A stretch of 64,000 bases of DNA from Bradyrhizobium nanningense. Its GTDB lineage: Bacteria > Pseudomonadota > Alphaproteobacteria > Rhizobiales > Xanthobacteraceae. Made by a program: the position numbers and the translations under genes. The first letter of the stretch is position 1. Every line of letters begins with the position of its first letter. The stretch is from NCBI RefSeq assembly GCF_004114535.1, contig NZ_LBJC01000020.1, forward strand, positions 1-64,000, in the 5' to 3' direction. The notes under the pieces are model-generated. The model worked only from the letters and a program-made list of their open reading frames with translations, was not told where the DNA came from and searched no databases. This document shows, in pieces, positions 24,961 through 32,726 of this stretch.

Positions 24961-25186
24961 GCTCTTGGCTCTCCTGGGAGATGGGTTCCTCTTGTTAGAG
25001 GCGCCCGGGTTTCAAAGGTTCACGCACACGCTGAGGGAATTGGCCGTGCAGCTAGGAAGCGCGCAATTGGTCAACCCACGGTAAACGCACACGGAGCTGT
25101 GACGTGAAAAAGCGGTCTTTTTCAGGCCCCGAGATGAACAGCGCATCCGTAGTGAACCGGTCCAAACGAACCCTGCCCGCGGCGCC

Positions 25187-25510
25187 TCAGCCACAGACTC
25201 TGACGCGGCGGACGCGCCAGCCATAGCCGTCCCAGAAGCGCTGCTTCTGCCAGACGCAGCCGCCGCCATAATAGTCGTCAGCGACATAGCCGGGACCCGG
25301 TGCATAGTAGCGGGGCGGGTAGTAGCCCGGCTCGTAATAGCCCGGGCCGGGTCCGTAATAGTACGGAGATGCCAGCGCGCCGCCGACAATGGCGCCGCCG
25401 ATGATCCCGGCCGCCACGCCCGCGGCGACACCGCGCTGGGCCTGGGCCGGCGTTCCGGCCGCAACGGCCAAGGTGGCGACGGCGGCGACCGCCAGGAGCA
25501 ATTTCTTCAT
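25187..25510 (-). CDS. secreted glycine-rich small protein, paralog B
   Basis: A 107-residue protein with signal peptide MKKLLLAVAAVATLAVAAGT, glycine-rich segment GVAAGVAAGIIGGAIVGGAL, a Tyr/Pro/Gly repeat (YYGPGPGYYEPGYYPPRYYA) and the end RFWDGYGWRVRRVRVCG. It shares order and end motif with the gene at 24679-24960, so the pair arose by duplication. It has the more extensive Tyr-rich middle. ATG 25510 is chosen because the signal peptide starts there. Confidence 0.75.
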   Translation of the reverse strand: MKKLLLAVAAVATLAVAAGTPAQAQRGVAAGVAAGIIGGAIVGGALASPYYYGPGPGYYEPGYYPPRYYAPGPGYVADDYYGGGCVWQKQRFWDGYGWRVRRVRVCG

Positions 25511-25645
25511 TGGCTTGACCTTTCGTACAAACACTCTGGGACCCTTTGGGGGGAGAGTTCCATATTTCGCTTGAATGATCAATGAACGGCACCTTTGCCG
25601 GGCACGACCAATTCAATGGACCGCGGCTCTGCCAGGGAGGCGATA

Positions 25646-25948
25646 ATGGGCAACGCGATGATAAACGCATTGATCGCTGCCGGGATCGTTTTTGCGATCG
25701 GCTATGGCTGGTTGACCCACCTCCAGAACCGCGGCCGACGCTCGCGCGCCGGCGCTGGTGGCGACGGCGGGAGCAGCAGCGACACCTCCTGCAGCGGGAC
25801 GAATGACGGGTTCTCACTGGGGAGCTGGTTTTCCGGCGACGGTTCAGGGAGTTCGACAGATGGCGGCAGCTGTTCCAGCAGCGATAGCAGCGGTGGTGGC
25901 GGGGATTGTGGAGGTGGCGGCGACGGTGGTGGGGGCGGCGGCGACTAG
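25646..25948 (+). CDS. membrane protein with Gly/Ser-rich tail
   Basis: A 100-residue protein starting MGNAMINALIAAGIVFAIGY, a single membrane segment, followed by a basic stretch (NRGRRSRAG). A long Gly/Ser/Asp/Cys tail ends in GGGGDCGGGGDGGGGGGD. The preceding ATG at 25595 is rejected; 25646 has GGAGGCGATA upstream. The tail is low complexity, and its cysteines could crosslink. No function is known. Confidence 0.6.
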   Translation: MGNAMINALIAAGIVFAIGYGWLTHLQNRGRRSRAGAGGDGGSSSDTSCSGTNDGFSLGSWFSGDGSGSSTDGGSCSSSDSSGGGGDCGGGGDGGGGGGD

Positions 25949-26015
25949 ATCCGCTCTAATCTTGATTCAGCGCAACGCCGGGTTTTGAAGCCGCTCTAGG
26001 TTGCCAATGGGCCAG

Positions 26016-26032
26016 TTTGGAATAGCTTCAAA
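26016..26032 (+). promoter_or_regulatory. weak Irr-type element before bfd
   Basis: TTTGGAATAGCTTCAAA is an imperfect palindrome whose left half is close to the iron control element TTTAGAA. It lies about 80 bp before the bfd start. The right half is poorly matched. Confidence 0.25.
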
Positions 26033-26109
26033 TACCGGTTTTTCCTTTTGCATCCGGCCGGCTCGTTAAATATCGATGATGTCGCATCACCGAAGGGCCT
26101 GCCGCTTCC

Positions 26110-26382
26110 ATGATCGTTTGTTCCTGTAATGTGCTGAGCGATGACGACATCCGCGCCGCCGTCGCCGAGTCCGACGACGCCGTGCGCCATGCCAAGCAGG
26201 TCTATGGATGCCTCGGCTGTAGCGCCGAATGCGGCCGCTGCGCGCGGACGATCAAGACCATCATCGACGAAGCGCTTGGCCCCTGCGCCCAGTCCTGCTG
26301 TACCGGCTGCCCGCACAACCACACGGTGGCCGCCAATGACGAGACGGCCGAGCCCGCCCAGTTCGCCCTCGCAGCCTGCTGA
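26110..26382 (+). CDS. bfd: bacterioferritin-associated ferredoxin
   Basis: A [2Fe-2S] protein of 90 residues. Cluster cysteines C4 and C6 (MIVCSCNVLSDDDI) pair with a cysteine-rich loop YGCLGCSAECGRCAR (C34, C37, C41, C44). Bfd docks on bacterioferritin and passes electrons that reduce the stored ferric core, releasing iron. A C-terminal extension with CAQSCCTGC is longer than in enteric Bfd (64 residues) and adds four cysteines of unknown use. bfr follows 134 bp downstream, behind its own Irr-type box. Confidence 0.93.
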   Translation: MIVCSCNVLSDDDIRAAVAESDDAVRHAKQVYGCLGCSAECGRCARTIKTIIDEALGPCAQSCCTGCPHNHTVAANDETAEPAQFALAAC

Positions 26383-26458
26383 AATCTTCCCGCCGGATTG
26401 GCTGAGCTTTTCCCCGGCTGCGTTCTCGGTAGCCAGTTGCCCTCATCCGCAAACTGAC

Positions 26459-26473
26459 TTAGAAACGTTCTAA
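26459..26473 (+). promoter_or_regulatory. Irr-type iron control element before bfr
   Basis: TTAGAAACGTTCTAA is a perfect palindrome of the TTAGAA-N3-TTCTAA form bound by Irr in Bradyrhizobium, and sits within a longer near-palindrome from GACTTA to AAAGTC. It ends 43 bp before the bfr ATG, so it should overlap the promoter, consistent with repression of iron storage when iron is low. Confidence 0.7.
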
Positions 26474-26516
26474 AGTCGGTTAGGACCGATTTGGACTGCA
26501 AGAGCTGGAGTGAATC

Positions 26517-27005
26517 ATGCAGGGCGACGCAAAAGTTATCGACTATCTCAACAAGGCGCTGCGTCACGAACTGACTGCGATCAACCAGTACTGGCTGCAC
26601 TACCGCTTTCTCGACAATTGGGGCCTGCTCGACATGGCCAAGGTCTGGCGCAAGGAGTCCATCGAGGAGATGGAGCATGCCGACAAGCTCACCGCACGCA
26701 TCCTGTTCCTCGACGGATTCCCGAACATGCAGGTGCTCGATCCCCTGCGCATCGGCCAGAACGTCAAGGAGATCATCGAGTGCGACCTCGCCGCCGAGAT
26801 GAGCGCGCGGGCGCTCTACCAGGAAGCGGCGACCTACTGCCACGGCGCCAAGGACTATGTCACGCGTGACCTGTTCGAGAAGCTGATGAGCGACGAGGAG
26901 CACCACATCGACTTCCTCGAAACCCAGCTCGACCTGATCGGCCGCATCGGCCTCGAACTCTATACCCAGAAGCACGTCGGCGGGCTCGAGGGCGAGGGGC
27001 ATTAA
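26517..27005 (+). CDS. bfr: bacterioferritin
   Basis: A haem-containing ferritin of 162 residues that oxidises and stores iron as a 24-mer shell. The ferroxidase ligands are all at the standard positions: Glu18, Glu51, His54 and the later Glu/EEHH group in [12 protein letters not shown]. The haem ligand Met52 is also present (SIEEMEH). Length is typical (about 158-162). It lies in the order bfd-bfr with a separate Irr-type element upstream, so the two genes may be transcribed independently or together. Confidence 0.96.
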   Translation: MQGDAKVIDYLNKALRHELTAINQYWLHYRFLDNWGLLDMAKVWRKESIEEMEHADKLTARILFLDGFPNMQVLDPLRIGQNVKEIIECDLAAEMSARALYQEAATYCHGAKDYVTRDLFEKLMSDEEHHIDFLETQLDLIGRIGLELYTQKHVGGLEGEGH

Positions 27006-27035
27006 TTCGACGCGCTAGCGCTGCCACACACTCGG

Positions 27036-27201
27036 TGTCGTCCCTGCGAAAGCAGGGACCCATAACTCCAGGGAGGAGTGTGGCGCGAGGCTGGTAACTC
27101 CGAATCTTCGCCAAACGCCTCCCTGTGGCTTATCGCGACGAGCGCAAGCGCTCGCGCGGAGGTCCCGGATCTGCGCTGCGCTTGTCCGGGACGACACCGT
27201 C
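27036..27201. repeat. palindromic repeat, family 3 (GTCGTCCC...GGGACCC type), hybrid
   Basis: The left half TGTCGTCCCTGCGAAAGCAG matches the copy at 36382-36510. The right half instead ends in CGCTTGTCCGGGACGAC, so two different elements appear joined. Confidence 0.65.
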
Positions 27202-27214
27202 ATTGTAGCAGCGC

Positions 27215-27817
27215 TCACAACTGCGTCTTGTAAATCTCTTCCACGGTCTCCTGGCTCGCCGGTTCGCCGAGGCCGGTCTGGTCGTGAATGACCGTGACGA
27301 TGCTCGGCATCACCGAGCGCTGCACCTTCTCCGACGACCATAGCTTCGAGCGCATCAGCGCCTTGCCGCAGTGGAAATAGACTTCGTTGACGGCAACGTT
27401 CAGCACCGCGCGCGGCGGCTTATCGAACTCGACCATGGACGCGAGCAGACCCGGGTCGGCCGACAGCGTGCCGCGTCCGCCGACGCGCAGCGTCTCGTCG
27501 ATGCCGGGGACGAAGAACAACAGCTGCACGAAGCCCGAGCCTTCGACGACGTTGCGAAAACTGTCGATGCGGTTGTTGCCGGAGCGGTCGGGCATCAATA
27601 GCTGGTTGGGGCCGGCGACGTGGACGAAGCCGATGCCGCCGCCGCGCGGTGAGGCATCGACGCTGCCATCGCTGCCCGATGTCGCGAGCACGCAGAACGG
27701 CGACATCTCGATGAATTTCTTCGCATGCGCGTCGATCGCGGGACGCGCCTTCGCAATCACGCGCGGGCTCGGCTTGGCATAGAAGGTGGCGAGGTCTTCG
27801 GCGCAAAGATCGGTCAA
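27215..27817 (-). CDS. pyridoxamine 5'-phosphate oxidase family protein
   Basis: A 200-residue FMN-binding split-barrel protein. The motif FCVLATSGSDGSVDASPRGG with LLMPDRSGNNRIDSFRNVVE is that of the MSMEG_1061-type subgroup of the pyridoxamine-phosphate oxidase superfamily. Members bind FMN or F420; the substrate is unknown. The start is taken as TTG 27817, which has GGAGG at seven-base spacing; the longer frame to 27958 is not conserved in character. The last 25 residues are acidic. Confidence 0.78.
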   Translation of the reverse strand: MTDLCAEDLATFYAKPSPRVIAKARPAIDAHAKKFIEMSPFCVLATSGSDGSVDASPRGGGIGFVHVAGPNQLLMPDRSGNNRIDSFRNVVEGSGFVQLLFFVPGIDETLRVGGRGTLSADPGLLASMVEFDKPPRAVLNVAVNEVYFHCGKALMRSKLWSSEKVQRSVMPSIVTVIHDQTGLGEPASQETVEEIYKTQL

Positions 27818-27894
27818 CGGCGTGCCTCCGCATCGGATTGGCGGCAACCTACCCGATCGGGCCGCCGCCAGCCAATGGAATCGATAAAGACGCG

Positions 27895-28239
27895 TTACAC
27901 GGCATCCGCCGGCACGAAGCAGCTGATGATGATGGCTCCGCGGTGGTGAACATACCACACGACGGCCTCGCCGACCGGATTGCCGCGGTCACGGATGATG
28001 GCGCGCTCGGGCACCTCCATCCATTGTCCTTCGATTGGCACCCAATAGCGGCCCGCGCGCACGTCGTAGTCGGTGCGATGGCCGTCGGAGATGTCGCAGC
28101 AGGGCACGCCGTTCGGCGCGATCACGCTCTTGAACCAGGAACGGATGTCGGGCGGGACGTGATCGTACTGCCCGTTGTCAAACGCGAACGCAGCGCTCGT
28201 CAGCGCGGCCAGCCAAACGCACAGTGCGAACCTGTGCAT
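27895..28239 (-). CDS. secreted hypothetical protein (114 aa)
   Basis: Signal peptide MHRFALCVWLAALTSAAFAF, then a mature domain with PPDIRSWFKSVIAPNGVPCC, DISDGHRTDYDVRAGRYWVP and a tail ending in CFVPADAV. The cysteine pair CC plus a late Cys suggest a disulfide in the periplasm. I believe this family is widespread in Bradyrhizobium, with no assigned role. The upstream in-frame ATG codons (to 28470) do not give a signal peptide, so 28239 is chosen. Confidence 0.72.
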   Translation of the reverse strand: MHRFALCVWLAALTSAAFAFDNGQYDHVPPDIRSWFKSVIAPNGVPCCDISDGHRTDYDVRAGRYWVPIEGQWMEVPERAIIRDRGNPVGEAVVWYVHHRGAIIISCFVPADAV

Positions 28240-28405
28240 GCGATCCTCCCCCATCGCGTGTCGTGCCGTGGCGCGCCATTGTTCCGCGCCTCGATTCGTA
28301 TCGTCGACGCGATTAAGCCCGAGCTGTCGGCGCATTGCATGCTCAAATAATATGCGGCGCCGAGACGCCGCACATGATGCGTTGCGATATGAGTGGTCTG
28401 CCGTC

Positions 28406-29467
28406 TTACATCGTCCGCTCCGGTGCGGTCTGCAGCAATTGTCGGACCTGCTCGCTGTAGAACTTTGCATTGCTGGTGGTGCCGTGGCCGCGCGTCTCGG
28501 TGCTTGCGGGGATGAGATACAGCTTGCCGTTCTTGACCCGCTTCATCGCTGCGTCCGTGATACCGGTCTCGGGCGGGTTGCGCTCGTCGTCGGCGGAATT
28601 GATCAGCAGAAGCGAGGCCTCGATCGCTTCCAGCTTCTCGCCGGCATTATAGTCGTGCGAGGACTCCCACTGGTAGACGAAGTCGTTGGCATCGGCCGTG
28701 ATCGGTGCCGCCAGTCGGTCGTCGACCATCTTGTCGGCCTTGGCCGCGGTCGGCGCCTGCGATTGATAGGCCAGCGTTCCACCGATGCTCGCGATGCCGT
28801 AGGCAGTGACGGCGTATTTCATCATGCGCGGCTGGCTGGTGTAGTTGCCGCCATTGTACTCGGGATCGCTGCGGATGGTGTCGAGCATGATCCGCCGCAT
28901 CATCCAGTTGCGCGATGCCATCTCGGTCGGCTGCGAAGCCATCGGCACCAACGCGTCCATCTCCTTCGGATATTTCTCGCCCCACAGCCAGGTTTGCATG
29001 CCGCCCATCGAATTGCCGATCACGAGCCGCAGATGCTTGACGCCGAGGCCTTCCATCACCAGGCGATGCTGCGCTTCGACCATGTCGTCGTAATTGTATT
29101 TCGGAAAGCCGGTCTTCATGCCGTCGGACGGCTTTGACGATTTGCCATGGCCGACCGCGTCGGGAATGATGATGTAATATTTGGAGGCGTCGAGCGGTTG
29201 CCCAGAGCCGAACAATTCGCCCGCGAAGGCCGCTGACAGCATGCTTGCGCCCGAGCCGCCGGTGCCGTGAAGCACCAGCACCGGTTGGCCGGTCGGCTCG
29301 CCGACGGTCGTGTAGTGCAGCTTCAGCTCCGGGATGATCTCGCCGGTGTGGAACTTGAAATCTTTGGCGATCCAGTCGCCCTGCTTCGGGGCCGGATAAT
29401 CTGCGGCCAATACGGATGTCGAGACGGATAGCAGGATGGCCGACAACGCCGCGCAAGTGGCTTTCAT
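28406..29467 (-). CDS. secreted alpha/beta hydrolase, MetX-like fold
   Basis: A 353-residue enzyme with signal peptide (cut near LAAD, residue 22). The nucleophile elbow is GNSMGGMQTWLWG. An early VLVLHGTGGSG, a DDERNPP acid and the catalytic His in RGHGTTSN complete the triad. The closest fold is the homoserine O-acetyltransferase group of alpha/beta hydrolases. A secreted member is more likely a hydrolase of an unknown ester than a methionine enzyme. No co-transcribed neighbour is evident. Confidence 0.85.
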   Translation of the reverse strand: MKATCAALSAILLSVSTSVLAADYPAPKQGDWIAKDFKFHTGEIIPELKLHYTTVGEPTGQPVLVLHGTGGSGASMLSAAFAGELFGSGQPLDASKYYIIIPDAVGHGKSSKPSDGMKTGFPKYNYDDMVEAQHRLVMEGLGVKHLRLVIGNSMGGMQTWLWGEKYPKEMDALVPMASQPTEMASRNWMMRRIMLDTIRSDPEYNGGNYTSQPRMMKYAVTAYGIASIGGTLAYQSQAPTAAKADKMVDDRLAAPITADANDFVYQWESSHDYNAGEKLEAIEASLLLINSADDERNPPETGITDAAMKRVKNGKLYLIPASTETRGHGTTSNAKFYSEQVRQLLQTAPERTM

Positions 29468-29595
29468 GTTTCTCTCCCCGTTGCGGCTCGTCGTCGGCGG
29501 CCGCGTTAGGACGGAACTTAGCAGAAATGCCGGGAAGGATGTAGGATTTCGGCTCCGCCGATCGTCTTCATGGAAACATCCGGAGAGAGGCCTGC

Positions 29596-29862
29596 ATGTG
29601 CCGCAACATCAAGACGCTGTTCAACTTCGAGCCGCCGGCGACAAAGGATGAGATCCACGCCAGCGCGTTGCAATTCGTGCGAAAATTGTCCGGCTTCAAC
29701 AAGCCGTCGCAGGCCAACGAGGCGGCGTTCGACCGTGCCGTGGCGGAGGTCTCGGAGGCCGCGCGAAAACTGCTGAGCTCGCTGCATACCCATGCGCCGG
29801 CGCGCGACCGCGAGGTCGAGGCGGAGAGGGCCAGGGAGCGCTCGCGGCTGCGCTTCGGTTAG
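29596..29862 (+). CDS. DUF2277 family protein
   Basis: An 88-residue protein starting MCRNIKTLFNFEPPATKDEI. The opening Cys-Arg-Asn-Ile, the helix HASALQFVRKLSGFNKPSQA and the Ala-rich helix that follows are characteristic of DUF2277, a small family of unknown function in bacteria. There is no signal peptide. It stands alone on the plus strand after the hydrolase gene (divergent). Confidence 0.85.
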   Translation: MCRNIKTLFNFEPPATKDEIHASALQFVRKLSGFNKPSQANEAAFDRAVAEVSEAARKLLSSLHTHAPARDREVEAERARERSRLRFG

Positions 29863-29959
29863 TGGGCGCCGGCCACTCGTTCCGTGATCTGGCTCACGGT
29901 ATGGGGCGCCTGACTCCGCAATGATGTCTGCCGGGGTTTTGACAGCCCGGAGCACGACC

Positions 29960-30175
29960 ATGAACCGCCCCCTACTTCCTCTGAAAGCAGGTGCCATCGT
30001 TTTCACGCTGCTATGGACGGCGTGGATGATGTGGTGGAGCGGCTCGGCCTCGCGCGCGAGCGTGATCATCCTGGCCCTGTGCGGCGCGGCGGTCGGCTAT
30101 CTCTGGTACCGCGCCATGCGCTGGCAGTTCGAGCGCATGGGCATGCTCCCGCACAAGGATGATCCATCGGCCTGA
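29960..30175 (+). CDS. small two-pass membrane protein (71 aa)
   Basis: Starts MNRPLLPLKAGAIVFTLLWT. Two hydrophobic segments (residues 9-27 and 35-53) surround a tryptophan-rich hairpin AWMMWWSGSAS, and the tail is charged (FERMGMLPHKDDPSA). It is an inner-membrane protein of unknown role. ATG 29960 is preferred over 29921 because the earlier residues are unlike the rest. Confidence 0.62.
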   Translation: MNRPLLPLKAGAIVFTLLWTAWMMWWSGSASRASVIILALCGAAVGYLWYRAMRWQFERMGMLPHKDDPSA

Positions 30176-30185
30176 ACCGAGGCTC

Positions 30186-30319
30186 GTGTCCCGGACGCGG
30201 CGCAGCGAGTCAGCGCTGCGACGCAGAGCCGGGCCCAGAAAATCGCAAGTTAAGCTCCTGGTTAGATGGGCCCCGGCTCAGCCGCGCAGCATTGCATGCC
30301 GCGCTGCGTCCGGGGCACG
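30186..30319. repeat. palindromic repeat, family 4
   Basis: The left end GTGTCCCGGACGCGGCGCAG is inverted against GCGCTGCGTCCGGGGCACG. Same family as 13175-13304 and 42384-42535. Confidence 0.75.
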
Positions 30320-30340
30320 CAACCAACTTGCCGCTTACTT

Positions 30341-30862
30341 CTAATCCTTCTGGCCGTGCTTCTTCTTTTTCTTCTTTTTCCTGGGCTCGTCGCCATCGCC
30401 GTCGTCGCTCTCGTTGTCGACGATCGCTGCGTCGGGCTCCTGCACGGCGGCTGCGAGTGCCTCGCGCTCGGTGGCTTCACGTTCGCGCTGGCGGCGGCGC
30501 TCGTCCCAGGCGTCGAACAGTTGATCGAGCCACGGCAGCACCTGTTCGATCGAGGGTAATTGACCGGCAGGTCCCGGCTCGCCGCGCGGGCCTTGCGGCC
30601 CCGCAGGTCCCTGCGGTCCAACAGGCCCCTGCGCGCCGATTGCCCCGCGCGGGCCGGCCTCGCCCTGCTTGCCTTGCGGACCGGGCTTGCCCTGAGGTCC
30701 CGCCTTTCCGATCGGCCCCGGCTTGCCTTGCGGACCCGGCTTGCCACGCGTGCCGTCGGGGCCGCGCCGGCCCGGATGACCCTGCGGTCCCGGCCGTCCC
30801 GGCTCGCCCTGCCGTCCGCGCGGTCCTTGAGGTCCCTGCCGTCGTCCCTGATCGTCTGCCAC
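30341..30862 (-). CDS. collagen-like (Gly-X-Y repeat) protein
   Basis: A 173-residue protein with 31 uninterrupted Gly-X-Y triplets (residues 10-102) rich in GPQ, GKP and GPR, the collagen triple-helix pattern. A helical stretch [20 protein letters not shown] that could trimerise follows, then an acidic stretch ([12 protein letters not shown]) and a lysine run ([12 protein letters not shown]). There is no signal peptide or cell-wall anchor, so it is either cytoplasmic or exported by another route. Bacterial collagen-like proteins are usually surface or spore proteins, so this form is unusual. The role is unknown. Confidence 0.75.
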   Translation of the reverse strand: MADDQGRRQGPQGPRGRQGEPGRPGPQGHPGRRGPDGTRGKPGPQGKPGPIGKAGPQGKPGPQGKQGEAGPRGAIGAQGPVGPQGPAGPQGPRGEPGPAGQLPSIEQVLPWLDQLFDAWDERRRQREREATEREALAAAVQEPDAAIVDNESDDGDGDEPRKKKKKKKHGQKD

Positions 30863-30943
30863 GCCGCTGCTCCCTTGACCGGAAGCAAGTTACTTAGCGG
30901 CGTTTGACGACAGCAGCAATTCCGCCCGCGCGGCACGCCGGGC

Positions 30944-30957
30944 TTGATCAACATCAA
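30944..30957 (+). promoter_or_regulatory. FixK/FNR box
   Basis: TTGATCAACATCAA is a full TTGAT-N4-ATCAA palindrome differing from the 11013 box in one base. A class II start 41.5 bp downstream falls near 30992, 30 bp before the ATG of the small membrane gene at 31022. Confidence 0.65.
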
Positions 30958-31021
30958 TTGGCGGCACGCGCCCTGTGCCATCGATCCCACGGCCAGACCC
31001 AACTCTCGCGAGGACCGACCG

Positions 31022-31264
31022 ATGCGCGCCGCGTGGAAAGTCTTTTGCCTGTTCGCCGTCGTCCTTGCAGCGGCGCTCGGCGTCGCTCACCAACTGGTGC
31101 CCGACGTCGTGGCGGTCGCATTCGCCGAGGAGCCGCAGCCGTCATGGGCTGTCATGACGGCCTTCTTCCTCCGTGCGGTCGAGATCATCGCCGCCTCGGT
31201 CGCGATGATCGCGCTGGCGGTCATCGTCGGCGGACTGGTTCGGCGGCGACTTCTCGGACGCTAA
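31022..31264 (+). CDS. small membrane protein, probably FixK-controlled (80 aa)
   Basis: The protein starts MRAAWKVFCLFAVVLAAALG and has a second hydrophobic segment (FFLRAVEIIAASVAMIALAV) before a short basic end (RRRLLGR). The two segments flank a periplasmic loop with Pro/Glu. It is an inner-membrane protein of unknown role. An almost perfect FixK/FNR box lies 65 bp upstream, so expression under low oxygen is predicted. The ATG at 31022 is chosen over 30944, which lies inside the box. The stop overlaps the convergent Fis-type gene by 4 bp. Confidence 0.7.
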   Translation: MRAAWKVFCLFAVVLAAALGVAHQLVPDVVAVAFAEEPQPSWAVMTAFFLRAVEIIAASVAMIALAVIVGGLVRRRLLGR

Positions 31265-31509
31265 TCCTGGTAGGCGGGCACGTCGATGCCGGAGGCGGCG
31301 TAGAGCTTGATCTTGTTGCGCAGCGTGCGTACCGACAGGCCGAGCACGCGCGAGGCGCGCGTACGGTTGCCGTCGCAGCGCGCGAGCGTCTGGAGCACGA
31401 GCTCGCGCTCGACCTCGTCGACCGTGGCGCCGATCAGAAGCGGAACGATCTGGTTAGGAGCAAGAAATTGCGCGCCCGGCTCGGACGCAGCGACATGAAC
31501 AGTGGTCAT
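31261..31509 (-). CDS. Fis-type helix-turn-helix protein
   Basis: An 82-residue protein whose C-terminal half is a Fis/NtrC-type DNA-binding domain: VERELVLQTLARCDGNRTRA followed by SRVLGLSVRTLRNKIKLY. Stand-alone forms of this domain occur in alphaproteobacteria near flagellar or nitrogen regulators, but neither is present here. ATG 31509 is used; the preceding codon is TTG. The N-terminus (residues 1-25) is unlike Fis. Targets are unknown. Confidence 0.82.
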   Translation of the reverse strand: MTTVHVAASEPGAQFLAPNQIVPLLIGATVDEVERELVLQTLARCDGNRTRASRVLGLSVRTLRNKIKLYAASGIDVPAYQD

Positions 31510-31720
31510 CAATACACTCCCCGATCAACGCCCGCTTCCATCGTTGGAAGCGGATCGAGAACAAACGACCCCCAAGCCGTGGATCTACGGTGGTCGGGTT
31601 TGGTTAATGAAAGGTTAATTCTCCGCGGTCAGCACCAGATGACCTCGGGAATGCCGCGAAGCCGCCGCGATTGGCAGGAGGTGAATGGTGATGCGGACCT
31701 ATCTCGCGCGGCAAATACGG

Positions 31721-31822
31721 TGTCATCGTCCGCGAAAGCGGACGATCCAGTACGCCGCGGACTCTCGGCGTCTCACTGTCGTCTCTGGAATACTGGATCG
31801 CCCGCCTTCGCGGGCGATGACA
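31721..31822. repeat. palindromic repeat, family 2 (GTCATCC...ATCCAGTA type)
   Basis: The ends TGTCATCGTCCGCGAAAGCG and CGCCTTCGCGGGCGATGACA are inverted, with inner GATCCAGTACGCCGCGG and GGAATACTGGATC. Confidence 0.78.
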
Positions 31823-31847
31823 CCGAGCAAATGGTGAGAACCTCTGA

Positions 31848-32615
31848 TCACACCGTCCGATAGCCGCCGTCCACCATCACGATCGTTCCCGTGACATAGG
31901 CCGACAGATCCGAGGCGAGGAAGAGCGCGGGTCCGACGATATCCTCGGGCTTGCCGGTGCGCGCCAGCGGGGTGTGGTCGACGAAGGCCTGCACCAGCGC
32001 CGGATTGGTCGCGCGCACATTGGCGTTGATGTTGGTCTCGATGAAGCCCGGCCCAATCGCGTTGACGCGCACGCCTTCCTTGCCGAGCTCGACCGCGAGC
32101 GCCTTGGTGAAGCCGAGCACGCCGTGTTTCGAGGTCGTATAGGCCGCCGAGCTCGGCGTGCGCAGATGCACGAAGGACTGGATCGAGCCGATATTGACGA
32201 TGCGGCCCTTGCTGGCGCGCAAGGGTGCGAGGAAGGCCTGCGTCATGTTGAAGACGCCGTTGAGGTTGAGCGAGATGATGTCGTTCCAGTCCTTCGCCAC
32301 CGTCTCCGTCTCGGCGGTGAAGGCGTTGCGGCGGGTGATGCCGGCATTGTTTACGAGGATCGAGACCTGTCCGACCTTGTCCGCGACCTGCTTTGCCAGC
32401 GCGAAGCAATCCTCGCGCCGGGTCACGTCGAGCGCAAAGCTCTCCGCCGTGCCGCCCGATTTTCGGATCTCCCGGGCGGCCTCCGCGACGGTCTCGGAAT
32501 TGACGTCGAGCAGCACCACCTGCGCGCCTTCCCGCGCATAGCCGGCGGCGATCGCGCGGCCGATGCCGGAACCGGCCCCGGTAACGACGGCGATGTGGTT
32601 TGCAAGCAATGCCAT
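31848..32615 (-). CDS. short-chain dehydrogenase/reductase (SDR)
   Basis: A classical SDR of 255 residues. The nucleotide-binding motif is TGAGSGIGRAIA, NNAG is in VNNAGITRRN, and the catalytic residues are in IGSIQSFVHL and YTTSKHG (Ser, Tyr, Lys). The cofactor-specific Asp after beta-2 (LLDVNSE) favours NAD. Overall length and closing VDGGYRTV are typical. The substrate is unknown; it resembles gluconate 5-dehydrogenase or 3-oxoacyl reductase types. Confidence 0.9.
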   Translation of the reverse strand: MALLANHIAVVTGAGSGIGRAIAAGYAREGAQVVLLDVNSETVAEAAREIRKSGGTAESFALDVTRREDCFALAKQVADKVGQVSILVNNAGITRRNAFTAETETVAKDWNDIISLNLNGVFNMTQAFLAPLRASKGRIVNIGSIQSFVHLRTPSSAAYTTSKHGVLGFTKALAVELGKEGVRVNAIGPGFIETNINANVRATNPALVQAFVDHTPLARTGKPEDIVGPALFLASDLSAYVTGTIVMVDGGYRTV

Positions 32616-32726
32616 GACATTTTCCTCCCGATTTCTTGTCGAAGTTTCACGAAACGCTAACTCGAAATTAAGGGGTCGGAAACGGCAGCCTTGGCATACT
32701 GATCTCGATTGCTAAACGTTGCGCGC

